Positions 1-10,718 are shown, counted from the first letter of the stretch. The stretch: DNA of 22,753 nucleotides from Pilatotrama ljubarskyi (GCA_022385805.1 MU277819.1:5938-28690); one strand, 5' to 3'. Numbers and translations are program-made. Notes: generated by a model not told the origin, from the letters alone.

Positions 1-1035
1 AAGTAGTAAACGCAAGGGGGACGCGAACGCGGACGCAGTTAGGGCTCAGTGAGATCTCTGCTCTCGAGAGGGGGGACAGAATCTGGATTGCTGCGCTGCG
101 AAGTGCGAGTATTTTACATCGGTGCCAAAATGGCGTGCTACGCATGTGACCCCGGACCGGACCTTCGCGCTGTCGAACCGGCTGCGAACGCACGGACCTA
201 GCGCCGGGGGCATCTTCAGGGCAGGCTGGTGCGAAGGACTTTGCTCCCCAAACGCCTGGTTATCCACCGGGTTCTGCGCAATGGCTGCACGCTGGGTTTC
301 TTGTGGGACTTTGCGATCCGTTGCGGAGGCTGCGAAGCTGCGAAGGCCGGCGAAGCTGCGAGGGCCTGCGAAGCTGCGAAGAACTGCGAAGAACAGCGAA
401 GACCAGCGAAGATCGGCGAAGCTGCGCGAAGGGAGCGACTTCGGTGCTCCGCGGCCTCGTGCACGGCGCGTGGGGTCGCATCACCGACGCTGTGTGGAGG
501 GTACGCGTGATTGTCGGCCTTGTTGTCGGTCTGTGCTCCATATCATCATACGCATTCAGCCATAGCGGAGGTCTGCGGACCCTTCTCTGATATTTGTTGA
601 CATGGGACTCAGATCGAGACTAATTCACAGTATGTCGCAAACATTGCCCGTCGCGATCTTTCATCACCACATCCCTCCCGCGTCTTTGCAATTAATACGA
701 TCGCGGATGTGCCACCCCTTCTCGTCAATGAGCAGCAGCATAAGTCCGCAAAAATCAGCTGGATATAGCGACATTAGAATATCAATTCAACACATTACTG
801 CACGGCTGATGTGGGGTAGAAAGGACGCGACAGTCAGCCTCAGACTCAAATACCGTATAGTAAGTAGTACATCATAGTCAGCACAAGGGGGTTCAAGACT
901 CGAGGACGAGGACAACTCGGCAAATATCGGAATGAAAGTAAAGACGTAGAGCGTGCAGAATATAGCATATTAGACAACAAGACCCTTCAAGACATGATCA
1001 GCGGGAAATGAGGGCAAGCCGTGCTCACTGAGATA
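1..1035. other. Region without a convincing gene
   Basis: Several overlapping open frames exist on both strands between 46 and 877, but none shows a recognisable domain or a splice pattern. Those over 300-440 are open only because the DNA is a degenerate short repeat. The segment 880-1035 lies just downstream of the minus-strand gene that ends at 1036 and may hold its 3' untranslated region. I see no tRNA, no terminal repeat and no clear promoter. Confidence 0.5.
320..430. repeat. Degenerate GCGAAG minisatellite
   Basis: About eleven copies of an 8-10 bp unit around GCTGCGAA / GAACTGCGAA follow each other, with 8-bp and 10-bp versions partly alternating. All plus-strand frames stay open across it, which explains the long spurious open frames here. 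The unit length is not a fixed multiple of three, so I take it as non-coding. Confidence 0.75.
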
Positions 1036-1516
1036 TCACGCAGGGGGAGGATGACCTTGCAGCCCCCCAGGGCCGGATCCTTGGGACTGCTGAGCATCAA
1101 CGTACTGTTCTCCGTGACGACCATGGGGAACACGTGGTGGGCCATTCGGCACAAAGCCATGAGGCATCCCAGGGGGGGGATAGAGAGCGACTGGCCCATT
1201 GTACGGACTCGACGCCGGCGGTAGTGGTTGTACGTAGCCTTGGGGATGCGGGTGAGCTTGTAACTGCTGAGACGGTGCAAGGAATTGCTGGTGCTGCTGG
1301 TACCCGGGGTGCATCGGTGGGTACACGTTTGGCATGGCATATCCGGGATACGCGCCTGGAGGAGGGACAGGAGCATAGGCTGTGCCTGCATGGTGGTAAC
1401 CCTGAGCTGGACCGGCATGTCCCGCACTGCCGTATCCAAAGGGTGCAGCAGAGGGCGGCCAACTTGCCGGGTAGTATTGCTGTCCGTAACCGCGATGATC
1501 CATAGGGATACCTTGA
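1036..1516 (-). other. Terminal Pro/Tyr/Gly/Gln-rich exon of the minus-strand gene
   Basis: The last readable exon encodes about 155 low-complexity residues from IPMDHRGYGQQYYPASWPP to a TGA at 1036-1038. It is rich in P, Y, G, Q and H, with runs such as GYQQHQQF, YPPPGMPHG and PPPGAYPGYAMP. Such composition is typical of disordered or prion-like tails. The upstream splice junction (around 1517-1580) does not fit the preceding frame cleanly. It could be the tail of the large gene or a separate exon remnant. Confidence 0.5.
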
Positions 1517-1989
1517 CAACCAAGTCAGCTGGGCAAGAGAACACACTAGACAGCAAAACAAACCATGTCCACCTTGTACAAGACCGCCTTGCGATGCATT
1601 GACCTGATATTCGCCCGCTACGCCTTGACCGGATGCTCTACCCGCAGGAGCACTCCTATTTTCAGACGGTTTGCCCTCCTCGGCAAGCCTCTCCGTGAGG
1701 CCGACACCGACGTGGAGGTGGTCTCGGGGTTGGGCAGGACCGGGGTCGGGGCCGGGACGTGTGAGAGTTGTATGATGTTCGTCCTGATAGGATACCGAGT
1801 TCGCGCGCTGAACGGGAACTGTGCGAGACTCTGGCTCTGGAGCACGCAGTAGTAGGCCATGGGAGCGCAGTCTAGCAGAAGCATCTACCAGAGCGTTCAT
1901 GTCCGGATGAGCGCGAGCACCTGAGCCCAGGTCAACGTGGGCATTCACTTCAGTGCCAGGGTGGGCGTCGGCGTGAGCTCGTACTTGAG

Positions 1990-3022
1990 ACCCGGTGCGC
2001 GACTCTGCGAATGATCCTCTGAGCTTCATGGCGTAGCTCCGCAGGGACGTCCGCTTGACCTTCAGTGCGAGGCTCTCCGTGAACCTCCATCTGATCTTCC
2101 GCGCGTGGGCCAACGCGGATGTCTGCCTCGTTTGTAGGGCGAGCGCGTATGTTGAAGTGAATCGTACTAGGCACTTCCGGTCGTAGGTCTGCGCGGGTGT
2201 CGGCTTCATTCATTTGGCCCGATAGACTGCTGGGCCGCAGCCCCTGAAGTGTGTTCGTGGCGCTCTCCGAGTCAGCCCAAGCGGAGCGGTCTCCCGCTGC
2301 TAGAGCTACGGCGTGTGAGGAGTCGATGTGGCCAGTTGGCACAGAGTCTAGAGGGCGTGTTATGACGCTCTGTGCATCCACCAGCATGGGATCAGCGTGG
2401 GAAATGTGGACTGAGGCATCCCGACGCTAGCTTGCATGGTTTGCGTGCTCATGACCAGCAGGGGGTTTGCGCGCCTCCGCGGCACGGGAGACGGTTTCAG
2501 CTGCTCCATAGTTGAGAGCAGAGGGGCCACTACTGTTGTCTCTCTGAGCAGGGGAGCGAGGGCGAAGGACGAGGGCATTCCTGGAGCTATGCGGGCCAGC
2601 ATATTCTCCCCCGTGAGGGTTGGCATGAAGGGTGATGGCCATCTCCTCCACACATTGGCTTTCGCTGATGGAGTCGACGCGGATGTCCTCGGGAACATTG
2701 GTATGGGCGTCGATGCGAGTGTCGGTATCGGGGTTAACGCGAACATCCTCACTGACGTTGGCATGAGAGTCCCCGCGAACGTCCCCGCGAATATGGCTGC
2801 CAACCTCGCTGCGGAGATCGGCGTGAGCTGCATTACGCGCGTCAGCGCTCAAGTCGGCACGAACGTCCTTGCGACCGTCGATGCGCGGGTCGGCGCGACC
2901 ATCTCCGCGCACATCAGTGCGAGGGTCGACGTCCATGCCCGAGGCCATGAGAGCGTCGTTTCCATGGACATTATCGAGGGCGACAGGTTTGACTGGTCTC
3001 CTGAGTTCAGTAGCATGTGCCG
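1990..3022 (-). repeat. Coding 12-bp repeats (A-D-V-R type tetrapeptides) in the C-terminal part
   Basis: On the minus strand the DNA repeats about every 12 bp around GCNGACGTCCGC. It reads as tetrapeptides such as TDVRGDGRADPR, ADLSADAR and SEDVRVNPDTDTRID. The densest stretch is 2950-2640; a weaker one is at 2210-1990 (ADLRPEV, ADIRVGPRAED). A TAG at 2427-2429 interrupts the frame between the two. Nearer 1950 the same periodic peptide reappears in another frame (VRAHADAHPGTEVNAHVD), which marks an indel. Confidence 0.7.
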
Positions 3023-3759
3023 CTGCAACAGGGAATGATCATCAGTTACGAGGACGCTGGGAGACGACAGGGCGAACACACCTTGCGAAGCGACGGAGTC
3101 AGGAACATCGGCATGCCGCACTCTCTTCTTCGGCGGCTGCTTGGCTGTCCCATCTTCCATGACCTGTGATGCGATGGCGAGATGAGTGCGTCGGGCGCAT
3201 AGAACCAGTGGGAGAAGTATTCCACCTGAGAATGAGAGGAGACAGCGGTCTTTTGAGGAGGAGTGGGGGTTCTCTCCCGCATCCCGACGTCCGTGGCGCG
3301 AGCTTTGCCTTTGGACAAACGAGCAAACCCTGCCGCGGCGGAGTTCCCCGCGTCGTCCGACAAATCATCTGATGCAATGAACGACGGAGGGGCCTTGCGT
3401 TTCTTGCTGGCGCGCTTGCTCGGTTGATCCGTCGGTCCCGAGTCTGAGGGCTTATACTCATCACTCGAGGAGAGCTCAAATATCTCGGGGGGTGCATCGG
3501 TCTGTGGCGAGCGGCGCTTGTTCGGCGAAGTGTCAATAGTGACCATCGTCTTCTTGAATGGCAGGGGCGCTCTCTTTACTTTGCTGCGCGTCTGAATAGA
3601 GGGAAATGGTGACTGATCGGGAGACGGTGACGAGTCTGGAGAGCCGAAGATATCGGCACCGGGCGACGCAGCATTGGCGCCAGGCTTAGCATCGGCGCCA
3701 GGCTTAGCTCGGTCGCCGATTTGCACACCAAGGGGGGCAGCAAGTCGAGGTAAGCCCGC

Positions 3760-5570
3760 CCTGTCGGTGGTCCCATTTGCGAACAGACGTCGTCCATTGG
3801 GATACCCCGAAGTGTGTGGGGGTGGGACACCATGCATAACGGGAATTCTGCTCTTGATGAGGTCTGCAAGTCGTCGATTAGGACACATTCGATTGAAAGA
3901 TGAAGCGACCTACCAATTCTGTTGCCTGGGTGCGCTTCGAACTTGATTCGATGCTTCTGGTCCTTCAACGCAGTCAAGAGTGCGACAAGTTCATTGCTTT
4001 TCAAACTTGAAATGCCTTTCGAGCTCTTTGCAGCGCTGGTTCCGGAGTCCAGAGGCCAAGGGACGTTCTCAGGCCAGTTGCGGAGCAGCACGCCGTTGCT
4101 AGCAAGGATGCTTGGGAGCGACTTCCACGGGAAGAGCGAGCCACTGATACCTTTTACGCCCGCCTCATCTATCATCGGAAGTCAGTGCACGTTCGATATA
4201 ATGAGCATTAAAGCATGCCACGCGTACCTAGCAGCGTGCGAAGTCGACTGGCGATATACTTCGGACGCTCCTTGCGGTCGAGGAGCACGTCCTCGTCGTC
4301 GGAGTCACATCCAGCGTTGGTGGCAGACTTCGTAGGAGAGGGCGCTGGGGACGGTGCACACCATTTAGACTTGACCACAGGGGTACTCATGGCACTCTTC
4401 GACGCCTTCATCACCCCTTCCGAGGGCCGTTCACGGCGCGTCTTTGCATCTGATGGTCCCTCGCCTTCATCGACGTCGAGGGTATTTACAGGATGCATGT
4501 TCACGACGTACTATACCAGTGCCCTCATGTGGCCGATGATTGTATCCTCGTCCGCACGGCATTTATCCTCGAAGAACTGCAGGATGAGTGAAGGACAGAT
4601 GTGAGTATCACCAACGCCACAAGGGGTGCTCATAGATGTACTCCTTCAGCATTCTTGGTCATATGGACGGTGGCCAAGCCCGCATCGGAATTCACAGAGC
4701 TGCCAACCAGAAGGAGCGCTCCACTGAAACCATGCAGCTGTTCACCAGCATTCATCTGCCGTGAACTTGTCAGATAGACTGAAGGACAGTTGAACGACCG
4801 CCTGCACGACGTACAAGGTCGGTCAGCTTGGTGCTGTGCTTCTTGAAGATCGTCCTGCATTGGGCAACAGTCTGAGACTGCCCTACATTTGCCCCTTGCA
4901 GTTGACGGAAGGTCTCGAGGATTGCCTTGGCCTTCTCGGCCCCGTAATCCCTTTGAAATGCCTTGTAGCACAGTTGACGAGTCCCGGATGCATGTCCTTC
5001 TGCAGCGAGTGCCAGGGAATGAACATGACTTGTCGGTAAGACCGCTCTATATGAATACAGAGTGAATACGCACGGTTACTTGATCCGTGGTCCTCATCTT
5101 CGAGGTGTTCTATCGCGTCGTAGGAATCGCTGCTACGAGTCGCTAAGTGAACAGAGGTAGTCAGCCACTTGACGGATAGATTGTGAATGTCATAGTGCGG
5201 ATGATACGCACGACTTGGTACTGGATCTCTATCTTCATGGAGGTCTGCAGCTGGTATAAGTCACCGCAGACGCTGCCGAATAAACTGGAGTATAGACTTA
5301 CTCTTCGCATGGAGGCGAGCTAGTTCCTTCGCGGTGTTCTCTTTGAAGTACGCGCTGTACAGATTCCATAGGTTTGGTTTGGTTTGCGTACGAGACCCAG
5401 TAGCGGCGAGCCAATGCTCAAAGATTTGAGCAATGGAAAGCCCAGTCTTCTGGCGCACTTCCTTCGCTTTCTCAAGGACGAGTTCATATGCCGCATCAAG
5501 GTGCTTGAGCGACTCGTGCGAGATCCTTCCAACGGCTTGGGGGTGATCTTCGTCATCACTGTCGAAGACA
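3760..5570 (-). other. Conserved core of the minus-strand family gene
   Basis: This part carries the family signature. In order it has a helical segment (AAYELVLEKAKEVRQKTG, then IAQIFEHW), the WNLYSAYFKEN block, a Tyr/Phe-rich block starting CYKAFQRDYG with a Gln-rich end (QTVAQCRTIFKKH), LHGFSGALLLVGSSVNSDAG, FFEDKCRADED..IIGHMRAL, an acidic linker (DSDDED), LFPWKSLPSILASNGV, NWPENVPWP, SKGIS..KSNELVALL, and IPVMHGVPPPHTSGYPNGRR. Nine exons fit with matching phases. I see no transposase triad, signal peptide or membrane segment. Similarity is recalled, not searched. Confidence 0.6.
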
Positions 5571-5627
5571 GACTGGTGTTGGCGGGTAAGCGAACCTGAG
5601 GACTGGATCTCTGTATGGCGGTTGGCG

Positions 5628-6175
5628 CGATCGTCTGAATGGCTCACAGTAGGATTTGTGGCAGTCCGGTCGCTAGGGAGGGCATGCAGATGGTCGGCAC
5701 GGACATGGGCCAGGTGTTCAGCATGGAAATTTGCCAGACTGTCCGCAGGGACGTTGGATGGATGCTTGGCAGGGACGTCGGAGGGATCCTCTGCACAAAC
5801 GTCGACGGGAGGCTCGGCACAGACGTCGACGGGAGGCTCAGCGTGGAAGTTGGGGGGATGCTCGGTGCAGTCGGTGAGCAGATGCTGGGTGGACACGTTG
5901 GCGGGATCCTCAGCATGGGCGTAGGGCGGATGCTCGGCGCGATCGTGGACAGGATGCTGGGCAAAGAGGTCGGGTGGATGCTCGACGCGAACATTGAGCG
6001 GATACCCGGCGCAGTCGTTGAACAGATGCTCAGCAGGGAGGTTGTGGGGCTTCTCGGTGCGGTTGTCGAGCAGATGCTCAGCGTGGTCGTTGAGCGCATC
6101 CTGCGCAGGGATGCTCGGCGAATGTGCAGCGCGGACACTGGATGCGTACCTGGCACGGGCTTGGATGTTGACCTG
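5628..6175 (-). repeat. Coding 24-bp tandem repeat (octapeptide AEHPPDVx)
   Basis: About twenty diverged copies of a 24-bp unit lie inside the exon 6216-5302. On the plus strand the unit resembles gcacagacgtcgacgggagg. On the minus strand it reads as an octapeptide near A-E-H-P-P-x-V-x, for example CAEPPVDV repeated twice without change (5800-5845), AEDPSDVP and AKHPSNVP. Every unit I could align keeps the 24-bp length, so the frame is preserved. Confidence 0.85.
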
Positions 6176-6554
6176 ACCATGAACGTGATCATCTAGTAGG
6201 CACTCATCATCAGTATCTTTCGTAGTGACATTGTTCTCTGAAGGGCTTACCTGAATGACGCGGAGGATGGTGTGCAAGTCCAGCAGGCTCGCAGGTCTTT
6301 GTGGAGATCTCTTCGTGTGCGGAGGATGCAGAGGCAACCTGGAGCGCGAACCCCGGGGCAGCCCTGATATTACCGGCGCAAACATGTCAGTTTACTGAAG
6401 CCATGCGGGACACGTCGCAGACATACATCTGTGCTTCTACATAGCTATGGTGACCTCCAAGGGTAGCAACCGGGCGTGACAACTCCATGCGCATGGAAGT
6501 CTCGCTCACAGCAGCGCCGAGGCCCCGATAATGCCTCTGCCCCGACAGACCTGC

Positions 6555-7210
6555 ACCAGGGTCGGTAGGCAGCATTGCACCAACGTTTGCTCGAGCGTCG
6601 CAGCTGGCATTTGCATGAGAGTCCGTGCGGACGTTCGTGTTGAGGTCTGCAGGACAGTACTTAGTTGGATGCTGGCTCACTTGAGGACCTCACTTCTCAC
6701 CTTGGCTTTCGCTGGACGCCACCCTGGAGGCTGCATATTTACCTGTGATGCCGACTGTAGAGAAAAGGACAGGTCCAGCGTGCCCCTCGGCTGATGGAGT
6801 GCGAGCTTGAGCAGAGACGACGCCAGAAGAGACACCGGATGTGAGGGGGCGAGCAGCAGAAGCCTGTGGAGCGTGAAGGCTATTCTCTGAGACGATGTTC
6901 GCGCTCGTGTCCGCAACAACAACCATGCGGGGGTCTGCGCGAACCTTTGAGCTGATGTTCGTGTTAATGTGCGCTCCCACATCCGTGTTGAGATCAGCAT
7001 TGACGTTTGCGCCAATCCTTGCGACAATGTTTGGGTCAGCGTCTGCGTCGATGCTAGCGATGACTTCCAGGTTGACGTTCGCATCGACATTCTCGTCGAC
7101 GTTCGTGTTGAGTTTTGCAGTGACGTTCGCACGAACGGTCGCGCCAATGTTTGCACGGATGTTCGCATCGACGTTCGGAGGAACATTCGCGTCGACGCTT
7201 AGACCGATGT
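6555..7210 (-). repeat. Coding 12-bp tandem repeats (A-N-V-D type tetrapeptides)
   Basis: The minus strand at 7210-6900 is an array of 12-bp units reading as tetrapeptides of the form A-N-[VI]-x: VDANVPPNVDANIRANIGAT, then NVDENVDANVNLE. A smaller block lies in the next exon at 6640-6555 (LNTNVRTDSHANASCDARAN). The copies have drifted in third positions yet keep the unit length and the small/hydrophobic alternation. That looks like a maintained coding repeat, not a random microsatellite. Confidence 0.85.
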
Positions 7211-7507
7211 CTGTGCTGACCTGTGGCCCAAGGTCTAGGTTCAAGGCAGAGTGATCTCCGTCCTTTGCTGCAGGAACCGTGTCGATTTCGCGGTGGTGAG
7301 ACACATCAGCCTGGGTGTGGCTGTCATGAGCACCACGGCCTACAGAGTTCGTAGCGAGAAGAGGCAGAGGACCACCGTAGTTCTGGGTGGCAGCAGAAAC
7401 TGTAGTGGAGTCATGAAGACGGATGGCAGACGGAGCCCTCTCCCCCGTGTCGTCTTTGGGATGTAGATTTGCCGAAGAACGGAGGTAGTCAGCAAGAATC
7501 CTGCAGC

Positions 7508-8192
7508 CTAAAGGTGGGACTCACCAAGGGTGGTACGTATCTCGAAGTCTTGCATCCCTGATTCTGTCTTCATAGTCGAAGGGGTGTCGTCACGCGATTG
7601 GGAAGCGGAGGGTTTTGCAGGAGGGTCCCCACCATGAGAGTGGAGTTGGAACGGAGACTGTAGGCCAGTGATCGGAAGCTTGCGAGGAAGAACATCAAGG
7701 GGAAGAACGTCTAGAGCAGAGTGAGCATGGGGCACGGAGATTACGGCTGTATGACCACGCAGAGTCGGTACATCAACATCTGATGATGTGAGACTTCCAC
7801 ATTGACTCACTGGAGGAGGGCGTCTTGAGAGGTGAAGACACCGGGAACTCCAATGAACGGCGCAGAGGGGGAGTTGTGGTACCCAGTCCTTGGAGTAGGG
7901 TGATATCCGGCTGGAGTTGCACGGGAGGGGCCCCGGTCCCACTAGCTGCTCCTGCAGCCGTCCCCACTGGCGCATTGTGGGGTACCACCGGTGTAGCTCT
8001 AGCGTTGAGATGCGTAGAACGTCTCACAGGGGTGGATGGTATCGGGCGTGCACGCTTGGAACACGCCTGAGGCCGCGGCGTAGGAGAGCCAGAAGGAGAA
8101 CACGTACGCGCCAGGGCGGAAGACGCGACTTTTTTCGGAGACGCAAGTTGGCGAGGTGACTGAGGTTGGAGTCTGTGGGTTAGTATGGTCAT
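7508..8192 (-). other. Probable 5' coding part of the minus-strand gene, Ser/Pro-rich, structure unclear
   Basis: An open frame from ATG 8192 to about 7811 encodes a basic Ser/Pro/Thr-rich stretch (SPRQLASPKKVASSALAR, STPVRRSTHLNARATP). A second frame at about 7779-7525 reads SDVDVPTLRGHTAVISV onward, and the frame entering 7507-7304 reads ILADYLRSSANLHPKDD. GT-AG pairs join them, but the implied introns are only about 17-30 nt, below the usual fungal minimum. So either indels have broken the frame or I have the wrong splice sites. It probably belongs to the large gene downstream, by orientation and spacing. Confidence 0.4.
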
Positions 8193-8218
8193 AGGATGTG
8201 CCTAAGACTCATGCATAC

Positions 8219-8333
8219 CTTCGTCATTGAAGTCGCAACAAAATGGCGGAATTCGAGGCACTGTAGACGCGTCCCAGGTGAAGCTGTGGTTCAATGATAC
8301 GGTCGATGAGGAAAGAGCGACTAACGGCTTGAG
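8219..8333 (-). other. Possible upstream exon fragment
   Basis: A 115-nt stretch bounded by CTGTAG on its 5' side and a GTATGC donor on its 3' side reads without stop: LKPLVALSSSTVSL, FTWDASTVPRIPP, FCCDFNDE. The following bases contain CCATACTAACCCACAG, a good branch site plus acceptor. The phase does not match the Ser/Pro-rich frame that follows, so membership of the large gene is unproven. Confidence 0.3.
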
Positions 8334-8559
8334 CTACAGGCAAGCCCGTGGGCAGACTACGAGGCCGTGCACGCGCTGCTTCTGAGGTCCACAATCGGGT
8401 CTGATCTTCTCTGTTAGTCTTAATGAAACACGAGTCGTATAAGGGACATCTGCAACATCATGGACGACCCGCTTAGGGAGCAAACATAACAAATATACCT
8501 AGTGCTTCCCTGGGGGGTCAACGCAGCGCATGCGTAGGCGTCAAATGGCAGTCCGGCTT

Positions 8560-8685
8560 CAGTGACAACCTCTCAAGATTCTGAGCCCGACAGACCTGCA
8601 GCAACTCCTTCACGGTGCCCGGGACCCACTTGAGATTGTGCGGGCAACAGCAGTCGTAGAGCCTCTGAGGTTCGTCAGACACTGC
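8560..8685 (-). other. Possible Cys-containing exon fragment
   Basis: The minus strand reads SDEPQRLYDCCCPHNLKWV and then PGTVKELLQVCRAQN without interruption. An AG lies just upstream, and there are possible donors at CTGCAG|GTCTGT or later. The composition looks protein-like, unlike the repeats around it, but I cannot assign a family or connect it to another exon. Confidence 0.25.
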
Positions 8686-10210
8686 TCAGCGATAGGAGAT
8701 GCCATGACATACCGTACAGCCTATGCTCCGAGGGTGTATCTCATCGGGAGCACAAGCTCATGACGACACCAGCCACACTGACCACCAGAAGTCTGATCTT
8801 CGTTCTCCCTTTCCTTCTATTTCAACTTCCTTTCTCTGGGAGTGCGCACCGTTGATTTGCAACGCTCATAGCAACAATCGAGAGATGCACTCCTACAGCA
8901 CTGGCAAACAGGGGACTGAGTGACCCATGCGGCCGGCGTTGTACTAGACGTGCTGCTGTTTTCAGTGTCTTGTCACATCGTCGCTAGTAGCACAGTGTCT
9001 CACTCACCCGCTTGATTCTCCCTGACCACCTCTGCGGAGTGCGCTCAGAGCGAACTACACGCTGGGACACGCCACGCCGGCGGATCGCACGATGTGCATC
9101 AGCAGCCGCATGGTGACTGCCAGGGGGAACTGGAGCTTCGCACCCTCAACGTCCATCCAGCTCCTTTCTCAGACATGAGCTTCTTCATTCAGACATTTGC
9201 CAGGCCGAATTGAGCGCCGCAGTTGTGCTGTGGACGCATGCTGCCTTTTCCACATGGGAATTAGACAGGATCGAACAACTTCGGACAATTCGCCCGGGTC
9301 CGAAGGATGGTGAGAAAGGTACAGGCTGCTTTGTTTGAGGTCAGGAAGCAAGGAGGTTGTGGTATCTGCAAGGTTCAATGCATACTACACAACAAGACTG
9401 CTGTATGACCTAGCACCAAATGACAGGAGTCTCCTCATACCTCCTCAATTAGCCACCCGGGAATGCTGGCCAAGTAATTGACGGTCAGACAGAGTATTCC
9501 CACAACGAGCTGATCACGTACTCCTTGTGCCCAATTCCGACGACACGCCATCCGCGGCAGGTGAAGCGATTGTGGACGCGACCGCTGTATCATTCACGCG
9601 ATGGAAGTAGGCATCTGTCCTGTACAGCGAATGGAGGAAATACAGTGTCAGCGATGCAAAACCCGACTTTGCAGCATCACACGCTGCACACCGCCCACTT
9701 TCCGGGTTCCAGGGTCGGAGCACATGCTAGGTGGACACGGCGCAGTGGGAACCGATGAGGGTATATACCTTGCGGAAACGCACAAACCCTGCCTCTGTGT
9801 GTGTGCCTCACGCTGAGAGGATGCGCACCGCACGCGGCCGCAGAACCGGGAAGAGAGTCGCAGAATGTCGCCATGTTGCTGCCGATGGCCATGTCATAGA
9901 CGCATGAGCTTGTTCACAAGCGCAAGCGCAGGGATGGTCAGCGACGAGAGGGACGACGGTGAGAGACGGGGCGAGGCCGACCGGCGAGATGAAGAAGAGA
10001 GGCGTGATCCTTCTCTACACGGTCATACATCGCCGCTGACTGTTCCCATCAATCATGCCGACGCAGTTGAGTTGCGCGGCAGCGCTGACTATGCCCGTAC
10101 CTGCCAGAGCTGTGATGTTGACGAGAGAAAATGGCGACGAGGGCGAGCACGAAAACGAGGACAAGGCAGAGTAGGGCAAGGGCGCAACATGGCGAGGACT
10201 AGGGCGAGAA

Positions 10211-10292
10211 CGAGGTCGCGGTCGAGGTCGAGGTCGAGGTCGAGGTCGAGGGCGAGGGCGAGGGTGAGGGTGAGGTCGAGGTCGCAGGCGAG
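10211..10292. repeat. (GGTCGA)n hexanucleotide repeat
   Basis: GAGGTC units follow each other, partly replaced by GAGGGC and GAGGGT. The plus strand would read Arg-Ser, the minus strand Asp-Leu. No flanking coding sequence supports either, so I treat it as a microsatellite. Confidence 0.9.
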
Positions 10293-10718
10293 ATCAAGAG
10301 GCGAGGACGAGCGCGACCGCAGTTCAAGAGGCCGAGAAGATGCACCAATTTCTGCCCTCCTTGCACAGGGGCTCCTCCTGCAGGATCTTCCATGCAATAG
10401 AGCAGCTTGATCGCCTTGGCGTAGTTCATACCAGAGACAGTGCAGATTGTGCCCGTCAGGCGCGCGTCCCTGTGGTGAGGCGGCGACCAACCCAGCCCAC
10501 GTTTACGCGCACGTCCGAGCTGATTTGAGTTCAGGGGCGAGGAGCCTGGTCACCTTCGCTGAGAGCGCGTCGATCTAGGCCACATAGCCTTCCGTGATGG
10601 CGCTGAACGAGAAGCCAGAGGACGAGGACTGTGACTGGACTTGCAGGTCACGAGAGGCGGGCGTGTGACACAGCGAGGATTGCACGAGGGTGAAGGCAGG
10701 CGAGGACGAGGGCGTGGG

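Larger units (their letters stand above)
1036..8192 (-). pseudogene. Large multi-exon gene of a mushroom multi-copy family, function unknown, decayed
   Basis: I recognise the core from memory as a repeated Agaricomycete protein family with no assigned function. Phase-consistent exons: E4 about 7304-6701, then 6646-6396, 6338-6251, 6216-5302, 5244-5212, 5142-5080, 4999-4815, 4737-4642, 4576-4228, 4168-3914, 3863-3226, 3163-3082 and 3022 onward. Introns are 50-80 nt except one of 34 nt (6217-6250). Core landmarks are KTGLSIAQIFEHW (5460-5420), WNLYSAYFKEN, CYKAFQRDYG (about 4965), GSSVNSDAGLATVH (4700-4660), LFPWKSLPSIL, NWPENVPWP and SGYPNGRRLFANG. Lesions: in-frame TAG at 4512-4514 and 2427-2429, and a frame change near 1990-2060. 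The 5' end is uncertain: exons upstream of 7304 join only through implausibly short introns, and ATG 8192 is merely the first in the S/P-rich frame. I assign no function. It may be transposon cargo; that part is inference. Confidence 0.6.

Noticed and set aside
122..565. 147-residue plus-strand frame at the left end
   Set aside because: Its central part (AKLRRPAKLRG) is translation of a short degenerate repeat that leaves other plus frames open too; no domain is visible.
1..891. AAGTAGTA...CAAGGGGG shared by positions 1-20 and 861-891 as possible long terminal repeats
   Set aside because: Only two short blocks match with different spacing, and the sequence between shows no retroelement protein.
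2436..3038. 200-residue plus-strand frame rich in V, A, G (NILTDVGMRVPANVPANM)
   Set aside because: It is the antisense of the 12-bp coding repeat on the minus strand, whose frame joins phase-matched exons on the upstream side.
5639..6196. 185-residue plus-strand frame with repeated GRMLGA / EQMLS
   Set aside because: Antisense shadow of the 24-bp repeat; the minus frame continues into the conserved WNLYSAYFKEN core, this one does not.
9500..9760. Possible Zn2Cys6-like cysteine cluster in plus and minus frames
   Set aside because: Cysteine spacing (IQCQRCKTRLCSITRC) does not fit the six-Cys pattern and no basic linker or coiled coil follows.
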